From JAJEEA01 sp965243615 (GTDB lineage: Bacteria > Acidobacteriota > Vicinamibacteria > Vicinamibacterales > UBA8438), in the NCBI GenBank assembly GCA_965243615.1, contig CBDEVO010000003.1:4836001-4900000 (forward strand): DNA of 64,000 nt, in the 5' to 3' direction. Under the pieces are notes generated by a model that was not told the origin of the DNA, made no database searches, and saw only the letters and a program-made list of their open reading frames with translations. Both the position numbers and the translations under genes were made by a program. This document shows positions 47,617 to 56,382 of this stretch, piece after piece; the stretch's first letter is position 1, and each line of letters begins with the position of its first letter.

Positions 47617-49320
47617 TTAAGGCAGCGCGAACACGAAAAGCCCGTTGCCCCCCTGCGGACGCCGGACCTCCGGCGTCAGGTCCCTCGGCAGCATGCCGCC
47701 CCAGCTCGCCCCGCCGGACCCGGTGGGTATCGCCAGGTACTGGCGGCCGTCGACCGCGTAGGTGATCGGGAACCCCTGGATCGAGGTCGGCAGCCGGGTC
47801 TCCCACAGGGTCTCGCCGGTGCGCGCGTCGAACGCGAACGCCTGGCGGTCCCAGCCCCCGGCGACGGCGAGGCCGCCGGCGGTGGTGAGGGCGGCGCTGT
47901 TGACGGGGGTGCGGAAGCGGCGCCGCCACATGACCTCGCCGGTGCGCATGCTCATGGCGAGGAACTCGCCGAGCTGCTCGCCGCTGTCGGGGTGGTGGTG
48001 GTTGGTGCGGCGCACCGGCCCGGTGCCGCCGCCGCCGGCCACCCGGTCGACGGGCCCGAAGACCGCCGTCTCGCAGTTCAGGTGGATGGGAATGAAGAAC
48101 GCCTCGAGCCCGGGGTGGTAGGACATCGCGCGCCAGCTCTTGAACCCCGCGGTGCTGGGGCACCAGTAGATCTCCTCGCCGATGACGGGGATGGTGCCGT
48201 CGCGGTAGGTGACCTGCCCGGTCACCGGGTCGATGTCGGCCACCGTCTGGTAGCCGAGGTCGTGGGCGCTGCGGAACCGGCCGGTCTCGAGGGCCATCTC
48301 CCACAGGACGCCGATCTTCCCCATCGTGAACACCGAGCGCCGGTCGTCGTAGTCGACGAGAATGCGCTCGAACACCTCGTCCATGTCGAGGGTCTCGCCC
48401 GGCAGGTGCTGGTAGTACCACTTCATCTCCCCGGTGTCGGGGTCCAGCGCCAGCGTTGAGTTGGTGTAGAGGGCGTCCCCGTCGGTGCCGCGGACGGCGC
48501 GGGCCCACGGCTTGGCCTGCGACGTGCCGTGGAACAGGGTCCGGGTCACGGGGTCGTAGCTGCCGGGGATCCACGAGTCGCTGCCGGCCCGGAACATCGG
48601 GGGCAGGTCGCCCCAGGTGTCGCCGCCGCGCTGCCCCGGCAGGGCGACGGTCGAGGTTCGCCACAGCTCCTCGCCGGTGTTCGCGTCGAGGCCGACGATG
48701 TAGCAGCTCTCCTCGCGGTAGCGCCCGCAGCCGGTCAGCCCGGAAACCACCTTGCCGTCGGCGACGATCGAGCCGCTCGAGAACTGGTAGCCGACGCCCT
48801 GGTCGATGTCCGCGTCCCAGACCTCCTCGCCGGTGCGGGCGTCGATGGCGACGACGTGCGCGTCGGCGGTGTTCAGGTAGATCTTGTCGTCGTACATCGA
48901 GATGTTGCGGTGCATGCGGCCCGGGGGCGGCCCCCCGAAGCTGTTGCCGGGCGCCTCGGCCCCCCGGTCGTACTCCCAGAGGAGGTCGCCGGTGGCGGCG
49001 TCGAGGGCCTGCACGATCTCGCCGGGGTTGGCGACGTACAGCACCCCGTCGTGCACCAGGGGCGTCGTCTGCTGGGGACCCGGGCGCAGCGCCCAGCTCC
49101 AGACCAGCCGCAGCTCGCCGACGTTGCCGGTGTCGATCTGGTCGAGCGGGCTGTGGGCCTGACCGTCGAGCGTGCGCCGCCAGCTCAGCCAGTCGGCCGG
49201 GTCGGGGCTCTGCAGCATCGCGTCGGTCACCGGCGTGTAGTCCTCGACCTGGGCGGACGCGGACGGACCCGAGAGCGCGACGGCGATCAGCGCGGAAACG
49301 AACGTGAGTCGACGGACCAT
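47617..49320 (-). CDS. PQQ-dependent dehydrogenase (second quinoprotein)
   Basis: This 567-residue exported quinoprotein has the signal peptide MVRRLTFVSALIAVALSG. Repeats are visible as DAATGDLLWEYDR, DARTGEEVWDADI, DANTGEELWRTS, DPDTGEMKWYYQ and DARTGETLWETRL. PADWLSWRRTLDGQAHSPLD at the N-terminus and INxxxxxGFPITYAVDGRQY-like text at the C-terminus parallel the first enzyme at 4302. The active-site segment reads GETLDMD rather than NDHWDLD. The two Cys in GCGRYREESC may form a disulfide. No cytochrome domain is fused. Its downstream end is 60 bases from the mobile element containing the integrase, so it is the likely edge of the insertion. Confidence 0.9.
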   Translation of the reverse strand: MVRRLTFVSALIAVALSGPSASAQVEDYTPVTDAMLQSPDPADWLSWRRTLDGQAHSPLDQIDTGNVGELRLVWSWALRPGPQQTTPLVHDGVLYVANPGEIVQALDAATGDLLWEYDRGAEAPGNSFGGPPPGRMHRNISMYDDKIYLNTADAHVVAIDARTGEEVWDADIDQGVGYQFSSGSIVADGKVVSGLTGCGRYREESCYIVGLDANTGEELWRTSTVALPGQRGGDTWGDLPPMFRAGSDSWIPGSYDPVTRTLFHGTSQAKPWARAVRGTDGDALYTNSTLALDPDTGEMKWYYQHLPGETLDMDEVFERILVDYDDRRSVFTMGKIGVLWEMALETGRFRSAHDLGYQTVADIDPVTGQVTYRDGTIPVIGEEIYWCPSTAGFKSWRAMSYHPGLEAFFIPIHLNCETAVFGPVDRVAGGGGTGPVRRTNHHHPDSGEQLGEFLAMSMRTGEVMWRRRFRTPVNSAALTTAGGLAVAGGWDRQAFAFDARTGETLWETRLPTSIQGFPITYAVDGRQYLAIPTGSGGASWGGMLPRDLTPEVRRPQGGNGLFVFALP

Positions 49321-49470
49321 TGGGGCCTCTCTTCTGGGAAACCCGGGATCCGGCGCCGCGAGGGCGGCGCCGGATCCCGGCGGAGATTGAGCCGCGGGCG
49401 GCGGAGAGCCGGCGCGGCCTCGCGGTCGCGTCGGGGTCCCGCCGGCGGGAGACGCCTGCCGGGCAGGGTC

Positions 49471-49935
49471 CTATCGAATGTCGATCAGCTCGACGTCGAA
49501 CACCAGCAGGCCGCCCGGCCGGCCGCCGCCGGGGTTGTCGCCGTAAGCGAGGTTGGCGGGAATCCAGAAACGCCGCTTCTCGCCCTCGACCATCAACTGG
49601 ACGCCCTCGGTCCACCCCCGGATCACCCCGTTGAGGGGGAACAACGCGGGCTGGCCCCGCACCACGGAGCTGTCGAACATGCGGCCGTCGGTGGTCCAGC
49701 CGGTGTAGTGCACGACCACCCGGTCGGTCGCAGCCGGGTGCTCGGTGCCCGTTCCCGCCTCGAGAACCCTCGAGGCCAGCCCCGAGGCAGTTCTCTCGGC
49801 GTCTGCCGGGACGGCCGCCACGTCGTCCGGGGCCGCTATCGTCAACTGGGCCCCCGCCCCGGCGGCGAAGGCGAGCGAGCAGATTCCGGCCGCGACGGCG
49901 GCCATGGACATCCTGGGCGTCATGAGTTTCATCAT
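49471..49935 (-). CDS. FKBP-type peptidyl-prolyl cis-trans isomerase, exported
   Basis: This ~154-residue protein starts at the ATG at 49935; ATGs at 49932 and 49923 are in frame. The signal peptide (MSMAAVAAGICSLAFAAGAG) is followed by one FKBP domain: VVVHYTGWTTDGRMFDSSVV, RGQPALFPLNGVIRGWTEGV and KRRFWIPANLAYGDN, ending GGLLVFDVELIDI. Conserved active-site aromatic and Asp residues of FKBPs (HYTGW, FDSS, GWTEG, AYGD) are present. It probably assists folding of periplasmic proteins. It lies upstream of the quinoprotein gene on the same strand, 150 bases away. Confidence 0.92.
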   Translation of the reverse strand: MMKLMTPRMSMAAVAAGICSLAFAAGAGAQLTIAAPDDVAAVPADAERTASGLASRVLEAGTGTEHPAATDRVVVHYTGWTTDGRMFDSSVVRGQPALFPLNGVIRGWTEGVQLMVEGEKRRFWIPANLAYGDNPGGGRPGGLLVFDVELIDIR

Positions 49936-50138
49936 GGCGCAGATCCTACCCCTTGGGGGCCCGTGGCAAAACCCCGCGACGGTCGGCCGGCGATGCGCAT
50001 CCCGGGGCCCGGACAAGCGCGCGGCGGATCCTCGGGCGTGGCCCAGCCCCCCGCAGTCCCCGTGAGTGCATCCGGAGCCGCCCGAGCTTCCCCGCGGTCG
50101 CCGCGCCGAGGCACGCTGGTCGTCGCGGAGCAGCACCC

Positions 50139-50816
50139 TCAGCCGGTCCGCCCCACCACGACGGCGATGGTCGCCTCGTGCCAGACGCACTCGGCGTCGA
50201 AGCCGGCGTCCCGCATCGCCGCGAGCTCCTCGTCGAGGGGGAAGTAGGTGTCCTCCTCCGACCACTCTTCGAGGTGCTCGAACGCCCGCGCCTCTCCGAT
50301 GCCGCACGCCATCATGTGGTCGACCCAGAGGCGGCGGCAGGCCTCCCGCCCCTCCGGGTCCGCCGGCATCGTCGCATCGGCGTTCACGAAGATGCCGCCC
50401 GGCCGGATCGACCCGCGAATCCGCCCGTACAGGGCGCGCTTCGCCGCCATCTCCGGAACGTGATGCAGGGACAGCGACGCCGCCGCGCCGTCGCAGGGCG
50501 GCAGCGGATCCAGAAACGACGTCTCCCGGAACCGGACGCGGCCCTCGAAGCGCTCGAGCCGCCCGCGGGCCTGCGCGAGCATCTCGGGGTCGACGTCGAT
50601 CAGCTCGACCCGCCGCGTCCCGTCGTGCGCGAGGATCGCCTCGGACAGCGCGCCGGTGCCGGCCCCGAGGTCGATCACGTCACCCGGGGCCGAACCGGCG
50701 AGCGTCCCGGCGACGACCTCGAGCATCGCCTCGTACCCCGGAATGAAGCGGCGAATCGTCTCGTCGTAGGCCGCCGTCTCGATGCGCAGGTGACGCCTGA
50801 CCGAGTGAGTGGACAT
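50139..50816 (-). CDS. Class I SAM-dependent methyltransferase
   Basis: The protein is 225 residues from the ATG at 50816, with GAGGCGG upstream; the longer frame to 50888 is less likely. Motif I is VIDLGAGTGALSEAI, followed by VELIDVDPEMLAQARGRL (acidic loop), AAASLSLHHVPEMAAKRALY (motif IV region) and IRPGGIFVNADA. This is the common small-molecule methyltransferase layout of the UbiE/TehB type. The His in LSLHHV is usual. The substrate is unknown. No operon partner is evident. Confidence 0.88.
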   Translation of the reverse strand: MSTHSVRRHLRIETAAYDETIRRFIPGYEAMLEVVAGTLAGSAPGDVIDLGAGTGALSEAILAHDGTRRVELIDVDPEMLAQARGRLERFEGRVRFRETSFLDPLPPCDGAAASLSLHHVPEMAAKRALYGRIRGSIRPGGIFVNADATMPADPEGREACRRLWVDHMMACGIGEARAFEHLEEWSEEDTYFPLDEELAAMRDAGFDAECVWHEATIAVVVGRTG

Positions 50817-51083
50817 CGAACCGCCTCGCGCAACGGGGCGCCGACCGCCCCACCTCGCGGACAGGTTACCACTCCGGCCGCGCGCCATCGACTCGGTGAC
50901 GACGTGAGTGCAGCCGTCGAGGTCGGGAGCAGCAGCCGGGAAGCGTCTCCCCGACGAGGGGATGCCCGGCGGCGACGGCGCAGCCGTCGAGGGCCAGGGT
51001 CGGCGGCCGCGGAAGCGGCTGCCAAGGGCGAGGGATGGCCGACGGCGACGACGAGTCAGGACGGGAACAGCGCCGACGGCGGG

Positions 51084-51377
51084 TCAGGACGCCGCCCGCT
51101 TCGGGGCGGGGAACAGGTCCTCGATGGAGCACCCGAAGTAGTGGGCGAACTTCCTCGCGTTCTCGACGGTGATGGTCTGGTACCGGCGGCGCGCGACGTC
51201 GCTGATGTAGGGCTGCGGAAAGCCCAGTGCCGCCGCGACGGTTCCCTGGGTGACCCCGGCCAGGGCGATCGCCTTGGCGACACGATTGGTGCCCGGTTCC
51301 GCGCGCAGGGCCGCGAGCTGCTCCGGCGTCAACATCGTGTTAAAAACATACGTCATGGAACGTATTCGTGCAATCAT
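51084..51377 (-). CDS. XRE-family helix-turn-helix regulator, small
   Basis: The protein is 97 residues from the ATG at 51377; ATGs at 51356 and 51335 are in frame. NRVAKAIALAGVTQGTVAAA followed by LGFPQPYISDVARRRYQTIT is an XRE/lambda-type helix-turn-helix. The end (ARKFAHYFGCSIEDLFPAP) is the typical helix that follows. It is transcribed divergently from a larger repressor-like gene at 51459, and the 80-base interval contains a palindromic operator. The pair resembles a Cro/CI-type switch. Confidence 0.82.
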   Translation of the reverse strand: MIARIRSMTYVFNTMLTPEQLAALRAEPGTNRVAKAIALAGVTQGTVAAALGFPQPYISDVARRRYQTITVENARKFAHYFGCSIEDLFPAPKRAAS

Positions 51378-51400
51378 TATTCGCGCTCTCGCTTAACGCG

Positions 51401-51433
51401 TTGATTTCATTGAACTACGTGTTTACACGTGTA
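51401..51433 (+). promoter_or_regulatory. Divergent promoter region with palindromic operator
   Basis: ACGTGT, TT and ACACGT (51417-51430) form one inverted repeat. TACACGTGTA (51424-51433) is a perfect 10-bp palindrome overlapping it. TTGATT (51401) and TACACG (51424) sit at 17-bp spacing as a possible -35/-10 pair for the rightward gene, so repressor binding would block that promoter. Confidence 0.5.
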
Positions 51434-51458
51434 GCGCCCATGCGTTACCCTGAGCGGC

Positions 51459-52139
51459 GTGTCGCTCGGGCAGAACATCAAGCGGCTGCGCGTCGCGGCC
51501 GGCATCTCGACGCAGAGAGCCCTGGCTGACCGGCTGCACGTCCCGCAGCCGCAGGTCTCCGACTGGGAGAACGACCGCTACGGGACCCTTGAGACCGCCA
51601 CGTTGCTGAAGCTGGCGAAGGTCCTCCGATGCACGATCGACCAGTTGCTGAACGGGGTGGACCCGGACTACGACGGCCAGGTTCGAGAAACGCGGGAGGC
51701 CGCCGCCGCCGAAACCGGGCGGATCGACTACGGGACCGACGCCGCCGGCAGCATCCCGCTGGTGGCGGAGGGTTCGGCGGCTCCCGCGGGGACTTCCTGG
51801 AATGAGGGCGCGCCGCCCGGCGAGATCGAGCGGTGGATACCGCGTCCCCGCGACGTGGAGGACGCGAGCGCGTACGGCGTCCATGTCCGCGGCGACTCGA
51901 TGGCGCCCGCCCACCCGCCGCACACCATCGCCATCGTCAGCCCCGACCGCCGCCTGCAGGACGGCGACGAGGCTTACGTGCAGCTCGCGCCGGACGAGCG
52001 GCTGATTCGGCTCGTGCGGAAGACCCGGGGCGGCTACGTGCTGGAGACGTACAATCACGTGTATCCGGCCCGCGTCGTGACGCGGAAGGACGTGCTTGCG
52101 ATGCACGTCATCCTCTACTCCCGCCGCCGGAACTTCTGA
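51459..52139 (+). CDS. CI/LexA-like repressor: XRE helix-turn-helix plus S24 peptidase-like domain
   Basis: This 226-residue protein starts with a GTG. Residues ~5-65 are an XRE DNA-binding domain (IKRLRVAAGISTQRALADRL, VPQPQVSDWENDRYG). After a linker, residues ~145-225 match S24/LexA-type autoproteolysis domains: YGVHVRGDSMAP with the catalytic-type Ser, IAIVSPDRRLQDGDEAYVQL, and ERLIRLVRKTRGGYVLE. The position of the usual catalytic Lys (VKRL) reads IRLV or LIRL, so self-cleavage may be impaired. It is divergent from the small XRE gene at 51084 around a shared palindrome. It could be a phage-remnant or stand-alone stress repressor. Confidence 0.85.
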   Translation: MSLGQNIKRLRVAAGISTQRALADRLHVPQPQVSDWENDRYGTLETATLLKLAKVLRCTIDQLLNGVDPDYDGQVRETREAAAAETGRIDYGTDAAGSIPLVAEGSAAPAGTSWNEGAPPGEIERWIPRPRDVEDASAYGVHVRGDSMAPAHPPHTIAIVSPDRRLQDGDEAYVQLAPDERLIRLVRKTRGGYVLETYNHVYPARVVTRKDVLAMHVILYSRRRNF

Positions 52140-52471
52140 TCGCCGGTGCCGGATCTTCCTTCGTCTGCGTCCGCCGCGGATCCGGCCGGCCCCTCACCGA
52201 CTCGAGTCCGGCGCTACTACCCACACCCGACGCGACCGGCCGGGCCCCGGCTCGACGGGAATCCAGCGGCGAGGCTCCCGAGGCGGGCGGGGCCGGTCGG
52301 CCACCGAACCGCGGTTCGGACGGTCGGCAAGCTCCTTCCAATCCGGCAAGGCACCCTGATGAGTTACGATCACCGGATCCGCGAGGCGCGCAGGCTCCCG
52401 GCGAGCGGGGATCCGGCGGTCGTGGTACGGGGCCCGGCGGCGGCAATCGCCCCGAAAGGAGAGACCGCGCG
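52140..52471 (+). other. Intergenic interval, no gene seen
   Basis: I see no supported gene. The right end holds AAAGGAGAG, the ribosome site of the aldolase-like gene. Frames here are Arg/Pro/Ser-rich shadows. Confidence 0.4.
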
Positions 52472-53467
52472 ATGAGTGAGCGAGAGCCGCAGGCGAGCCC
52501 TGCGAGCGACTGGGTGTCGTACCGCCCGGAGATCAAGGTGCTCGACTGCACCATCCGGGACGGCGGCCTGATGAACGACCACCAGTTCGGCGACGAGACG
52601 GTGCAGGCGGTGTATCGGGCGTGCGTCGAGAGCGGCATCGACTACATGGAGATCGGCTACATCAACTCGCGCCGGCAGTTTCCGCCGGGGCAGTTCGGCC
52701 CGTGGAAGCACTGCGTCGAGAGCGACGTCCGCCGCATCGTCGGAGACAACGACACCGGCCTGAAGCTGTCGGCGATGGCCGACGCCGAGAAGAGCGACTA
52801 CCGCGAGGACATCCTGCCGAAGTCGGAGAGCGTGCTCGACATGATCCGGGTGGCCACCTACATCCACCAGATCCCGCTCGCCCTCGACATGATCAAGCAC
52901 GCCCACGACCTCGGGTACGAGACGAGCCTGAACCTGATGGCGCTGTCGACGGTGCCCGACCGCGAGCTGAACGAGGCGCTGGCCCTGGTGGCGAGGTCGG
53001 AGGCCGACACCGTCTGCATCGTCGACAGCTTCGGGGCCCTCTACGCGGAACAGATCGACAGCTACATGAACACGTTCCTGGGCTATGCGGAGCCGGCCGG
53101 GAAGGTGGTGGGGATGCATGCCCACAACAACCGGCAACTCGCGTTTGCGAATACCGTCCAGGCGACCATCAAGGGCGCCAACCGGCTCGACGCGAGCATG
53201 GCGGGGCTGGGCCGAGGCGCCGGCAACTGCCCGATGGAGCTGCTGCTCAGCTTCCTGCACAACCCGAAGTTCCGGCTGCGCCCGGTGCTGCACTGCATTC
53301 AGCACCACATCGAGCCGATGCGCGAAGCACTGAAGTGGGGCTTCGACTATCCCTACATGATGACCGGGGTGCTCAACCAGCACCCGCGGGCGGGGATGGC
53401 GTTCAACGAGTCGGAGGACCGCGGCGACATCATCAAGTTCTACGACTCGCTGGAAGACCCCGATTGA
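52472..53467 (+). CDS. HMGL-like (aldolase catalytic domain) protein
   Basis: The protein is 331 residues from the ATG at 52472, with AAAGGAGAG upstream. The DRE-TIM metallolyase signature is clear: IKVLDCTIRDGGLMNDHQFG (metal and catalytic Asp/Arg), YMEIGYINS, and VGMHAHNNRQLAFANTVQAT with the HxH metal motif, followed by LDASMAGLGRGAGNCPMELL. This matches the family annotated as aldolase catalytic domain-containing proteins, near 4-hydroxy-2-oxovalerate aldolase and HMG-CoA lyase. It probably cleaves or forms a C-C bond of an oxo-acid; the substrate is unknown. No dehydrogenase partner (as in DmpFG) is adjacent. Confidence 0.88.
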   Translation: MSEREPQASPASDWVSYRPEIKVLDCTIRDGGLMNDHQFGDETVQAVYRACVESGIDYMEIGYINSRRQFPPGQFGPWKHCVESDVRRIVGDNDTGLKLSAMADAEKSDYREDILPKSESVLDMIRVATYIHQIPLALDMIKHAHDLGYETSLNLMALSTVPDRELNEALALVARSEADTVCIVDSFGALYAEQIDSYMNTFLGYAEPAGKVVGMHAHNNRQLAFANTVQATIKGANRLDASMAGLGRGAGNCPMELLLSFLHNPKFRLRPVLHCIQHHIEPMREALKWGFDYPYMMTGVLNQHPRAGMAFNESEDRGDIIKFYDSLEDPD

Positions 53468-53534
53468 CGGCCGGAACACCGTCGGGTGAGACCGCCGGCG
53501 CCGTCCGCGAACGGCGCCAGCGGCCGGAGCTGCA

Positions 53535-55196
53535 TCAGCGGTCGCCGTTCAGCAGATCCCAGTGGCGCCCGGCCCGGTCGAGAATGGCCGGCAGGTCGTC
53601 GGCCAGCAGGTACCGGTCGGCGACGAGCTCGTGCCCCACCGCCTCGACCCTTTCCATGAACTCGTCGCGCGACGCGTAGCGCTCCTCTATCGACGGCCGC
53701 GGGTCGCCCGCCGCCTCGCGCTCGGCCCGCGTGGCCGCGAACGGCACGTAGGACCCGGCCAGGGACACCAGCGTATCGGGGTCGCCGGCGTCCGGATGAG
53801 TGAAGTTCCAGCCGGTGTAGGTGGCCAGCGGCACCGCCACCTCCGGGTGCACGATGCCGGAGGTCTCGTTGCCGTCGGCGTCGACCGCGGGCACGAGCAT
53901 CGGCAGCGGCACGCCGGCGTCGTCGGCCCCCGCGAGCCACGGGTTGCTCACGCGCGTCCCGCCGGTGCGGTCGTGCGGCGACCGGACGCCCGGGATCGCG
54001 GGGAACCCGAGGTCCCGCGGCGCCACCAGGTTGCCGTCGGCGAACCGGGGATGGCGGCTGGCGGGCGGCTCGACCCCGTCGACGACCCAGTCCTTGAGGG
54101 CCGTCAGCAGCGCCCGCATGTTCCACCAGTAGTCGGTCGGGTTGCCCATCTCCTGCCGGTTCCCCGGCTCGGGGGGCGGAAACGGGCCGGGGCCGTGCTG
54201 GGTGCCGGCCATCAGGTAGAAGCGAACGTTCTCCTGCAGGTCGATGTCGGCCTCGCCGTCCGGCGTCGCGTGCACCAGGGTGGCCACCCGCCCGCCGCCC
54301 CAGTACTCGACGCCGGTGTTGGTGTAGAGGATCCGGGGCTGGTTGTCCCGGCTCCGCTCGTTCCCCAGGGTGCCGTCGACAGCCCCCGTCACGGGGTCGC
54401 GCAGGGCGGCGTCGGCGAAGGGGAACGAGGTGGCGTCGAACATGCCGAGCGAGATCGGCGTCGCCCCGGGCTGGTTGAGGTCGAGCCGCGACGCCCCCGC
54501 GATGTGCGGGATCATGCCGTCGAAGACCCGCCGCCCCTCGGTGTCGGTGTTGAAGCCGAGATAGAGGAACGTGCGGAGGAAGCGGCCGCTCTGCGACGAG
54601 CCGAACGAGAGGGCGTGCCCGGCCGAGACCGTCGAATCGGGGTCGTGCTTGATCCACGACGCGGTGTCGCGGACGGCGGCGAAGCCGAGCCCGCCGACCG
54701 CTTCGCCATCCACCGAGGGGACCGCGAAGCGGATGGGACGGCCTTCGGGCACGTCGAACTCCCAGCCGACCCACACGATGGTGTAGCCCGCCTTCATGAG
54801 GAACCCGTCGCCGTACGGCCCGCTGGCGCCGCGGTTGAACCCGAGCGCGGTCAGGCGCCCCCGGTTCGCGATGTCCACGAGCACCACGCCGTTCCCGCGC
54901 TCGGGGTCGGCGGGGGCGAGGATGCGCAGGTCGCCGGTCGCCTCCACCACCCCGTCGGCGTTGACGGGCGCGCGATCCAGGTTGGCGATGACCTGGTTCC
55001 GGGGATGGCCGGGGTCGACCGCGAAGGTGATGCGGCCCGCGATCAGCTCGTAGGGACCGGCGTCGCCGAACGCGCGGCCGTTCTCGATGGGGCCACGCTC
55101 GGTGATCTCGACCGACGAGACGTCGGCCCGCGCCGCCATCGGCGCGAGCACGGCGAGAGTGAGGACGAGGGCGAGGAATCGGTACGTCGACTTCAT
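53535..55196 (-). CDS. Alpha/beta hydrolase domain protein, exported (complete)
   Basis: This 553-residue protein has the signal peptide MKSTYRFLALVLTLAVLAPM. Motifs include ITERGPIENGRAFGDAGPYE, GNGVVLVDIANRGRLTALGF, GYTIVWVGWEFDVPEGRPI and the nucleophile-type GSSQSGRFLRTFLYLGFN (about residue 200). The C-terminal part contains YLMAGTQHGPGPFPPPE, with a His that may serve as the catalytic base. It is the complete paralogue of the truncated gene at 3-1232. The gene is 45 bases downstream of the secreted-family gene at 55242 on the same strand, so the two are probably co-transcribed. The substrate is unknown. Confidence 0.85.
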   Translation of the reverse strand: MKSTYRFLALVLTLAVLAPMAARADVSSVEITERGPIENGRAFGDAGPYELIAGRITFAVDPGHPRNQVIANLDRAPVNADGVVEATGDLRILAPADPERGNGVVLVDIANRGRLTALGFNRGASGPYGDGFLMKAGYTIVWVGWEFDVPEGRPIRFAVPSVDGEAVGGLGFAAVRDTASWIKHDPDSTVSAGHALSFGSSQSGRFLRTFLYLGFNTDTEGRRVFDGMIPHIAGASRLDLNQPGATPISLGMFDATSFPFADAALRDPVTGAVDGTLGNERSRDNQPRILYTNTGVEYWGGGRVATLVHATPDGEADIDLQENVRFYLMAGTQHGPGPFPPPEPGNRQEMGNPTDYWWNMRALLTALKDWVVDGVEPPASRHPRFADGNLVAPRDLGFPAIPGVRSPHDRTGGTRVSNPWLAGADDAGVPLPMLVPAVDADGNETSGIVHPEVAVPLATYTGWNFTHPDAGDPDTLVSLAGSYVPFAATRAEREAAGDPRPSIEERYASRDEFMERVEAVGHELVADRYLLADDLPAILDRAGRHWDLLNGDR

Positions 55197-55241
55197 GGCG
55201 ATGGGTATCCCTTCGATACGTTGAACGGTTCTCTGCCGCGC

Positions 55242-56249
55242 CTACTGCTCCTTCGCCGCCGCGAGTTCCTCCGCGCGCGATCCGGCGAGGATGTTCGTCA
55301 GGCCGTAGTTCCCCTCGTGGCAGGCGTACTCGTACATCTGCCCGTCGAGGCGCGACATCGGCAGCGACCCGCTCCACGGCCGCGTCCACGTGTTGGGGTC
55401 GGTCACCGTGAACTCGTAGCCGAGCGTGTCCGGCCCGAGCCGGGTGAAGCGCTCGACGACGTGCAGATCGGTGCTGAGGTTGCCGTTGAAGTTGCGGATG
55501 AACGCGTGCTCGTTGAAGTTGGTGGTCTCCACCACGAGGGTGTCCCCCTCCCATCGGCCGCGCGAGTCGCCGGCGTACTGGCGGATCTTCCCCGTCACGT
55601 GGGGGCGCCCGTCGAGCGGGATGAAGCGGGTGTCGTGGATGTGCTCCTGCAGGATCGCCACCACGTCGGGCGTCTGCACGATGTGGTAGTTGTTGTTGTA
55701 GCCGGTGGGGAACGACGGGATGCCGCGGTACCAGAGGCAGCGGTCGCCGAGGTCGAGCTGCTCGTACGTCTCGACCGGCAACTGACCCCCGCGCATCCGC
55801 GCGAGCCGGCTCGCCTCCGGCGAGCTCATCCGGGCCTCCATCTCCGGGGTCAGCGGCGGCAGCCGGCCGTCCTCGGGATCGACGATGATCGAGGTGCGGC
55901 GGTCGGGCACCACCGACGTTCCCCGCTCCATCCAGAAGTTGTTGTAGGCGCCCACGTTGCCGCCCGCCTCGGTGCGCCGGGCGGGGGCGGCGAGCAGCGC
56001 GGCGTTCCGCTCGACCGTGCCCTGCGCGAGGCCGGCCGCCTCCTCCTCCGTCAGGAACGCCCGGTCCGCGAGATCCGTGGGGCGCTGCAGCGGGGTCAGG
56101 GTCGCGTTGTTCCAGATGCCCTGCAGGTCTGGGTCGCCCCACGCCGTGCGCGCGGAGGCCGGCGCCTCCGACGCCTGGCCGACGGCCGCGGCCGGCGCCA
56201 GCAACACCACGAGCACGACGGACGCGGCGGCGAGAGATAGACGGCTCAT
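55242..56249 (-). CDS. Secreted protein of the GDSRGRWEG family
   Basis: This 335-residue exported protein has GGAGGGCGAC before the ATG and the signal peptide MSRLSLAAASVVLVVLLAP. Landmarks are AWGDPDLQGIWNNATLTPLQ, RAFLTEEEA, GAYNNFWMERGTSV, SIIVDPEDGRLPPL, LGDRCLWYRGIPSF, HIVQTPDVVAILQEHIHDTR, GDSRGRWEGDTLVVETTNF and YACHEGNYGLTNIL. It pairs with the alpha/beta hydrolase gene at 53535. The function is unknown; the conserved Cys in LGDRC and in YACHEG may form a disulfide. Confidence 0.85.
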   Translation of the reverse strand: MSRLSLAAASVVLVVLLAPAAAVGQASEAPASARTAWGDPDLQGIWNNATLTPLQRPTDLADRAFLTEEEAAGLAQGTVERNAALLAAPARRTEAGGNVGAYNNFWMERGTSVVPDRRTSIIVDPEDGRLPPLTPEMEARMSSPEASRLARMRGGQLPVETYEQLDLGDRCLWYRGIPSFPTGYNNNYHIVQTPDVVAILQEHIHDTRFIPLDGRPHVTGKIRQYAGDSRGRWEGDTLVVETTNFNEHAFIRNFNGNLSTDLHVVERFTRLGPDTLGYEFTVTDPNTWTRPWSGSLPMSRLDGQMYEYACHEGNYGLTNILAGSRAEELAAAKEQ

Positions 56250-56382
56250 GTCGCCCTCCTCCGGATACGGATCTTCTCGGTGTTTCTCGACGCGTCAATG
56301 ATGGCCCCGAACCGGATCTGGCGCAAGCGGTGCCCGCCGCGCGACGCGGCCGCCGAGCGCGGCGGAGACGGCGTGACCGGGG

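Noticed and set aside
53562..56240. 892-residue plus-strand frame
   Set aside because: It is antisense to two clear exported proteins with signal peptides and conserved motifs; the composition is that of a shadow frame.
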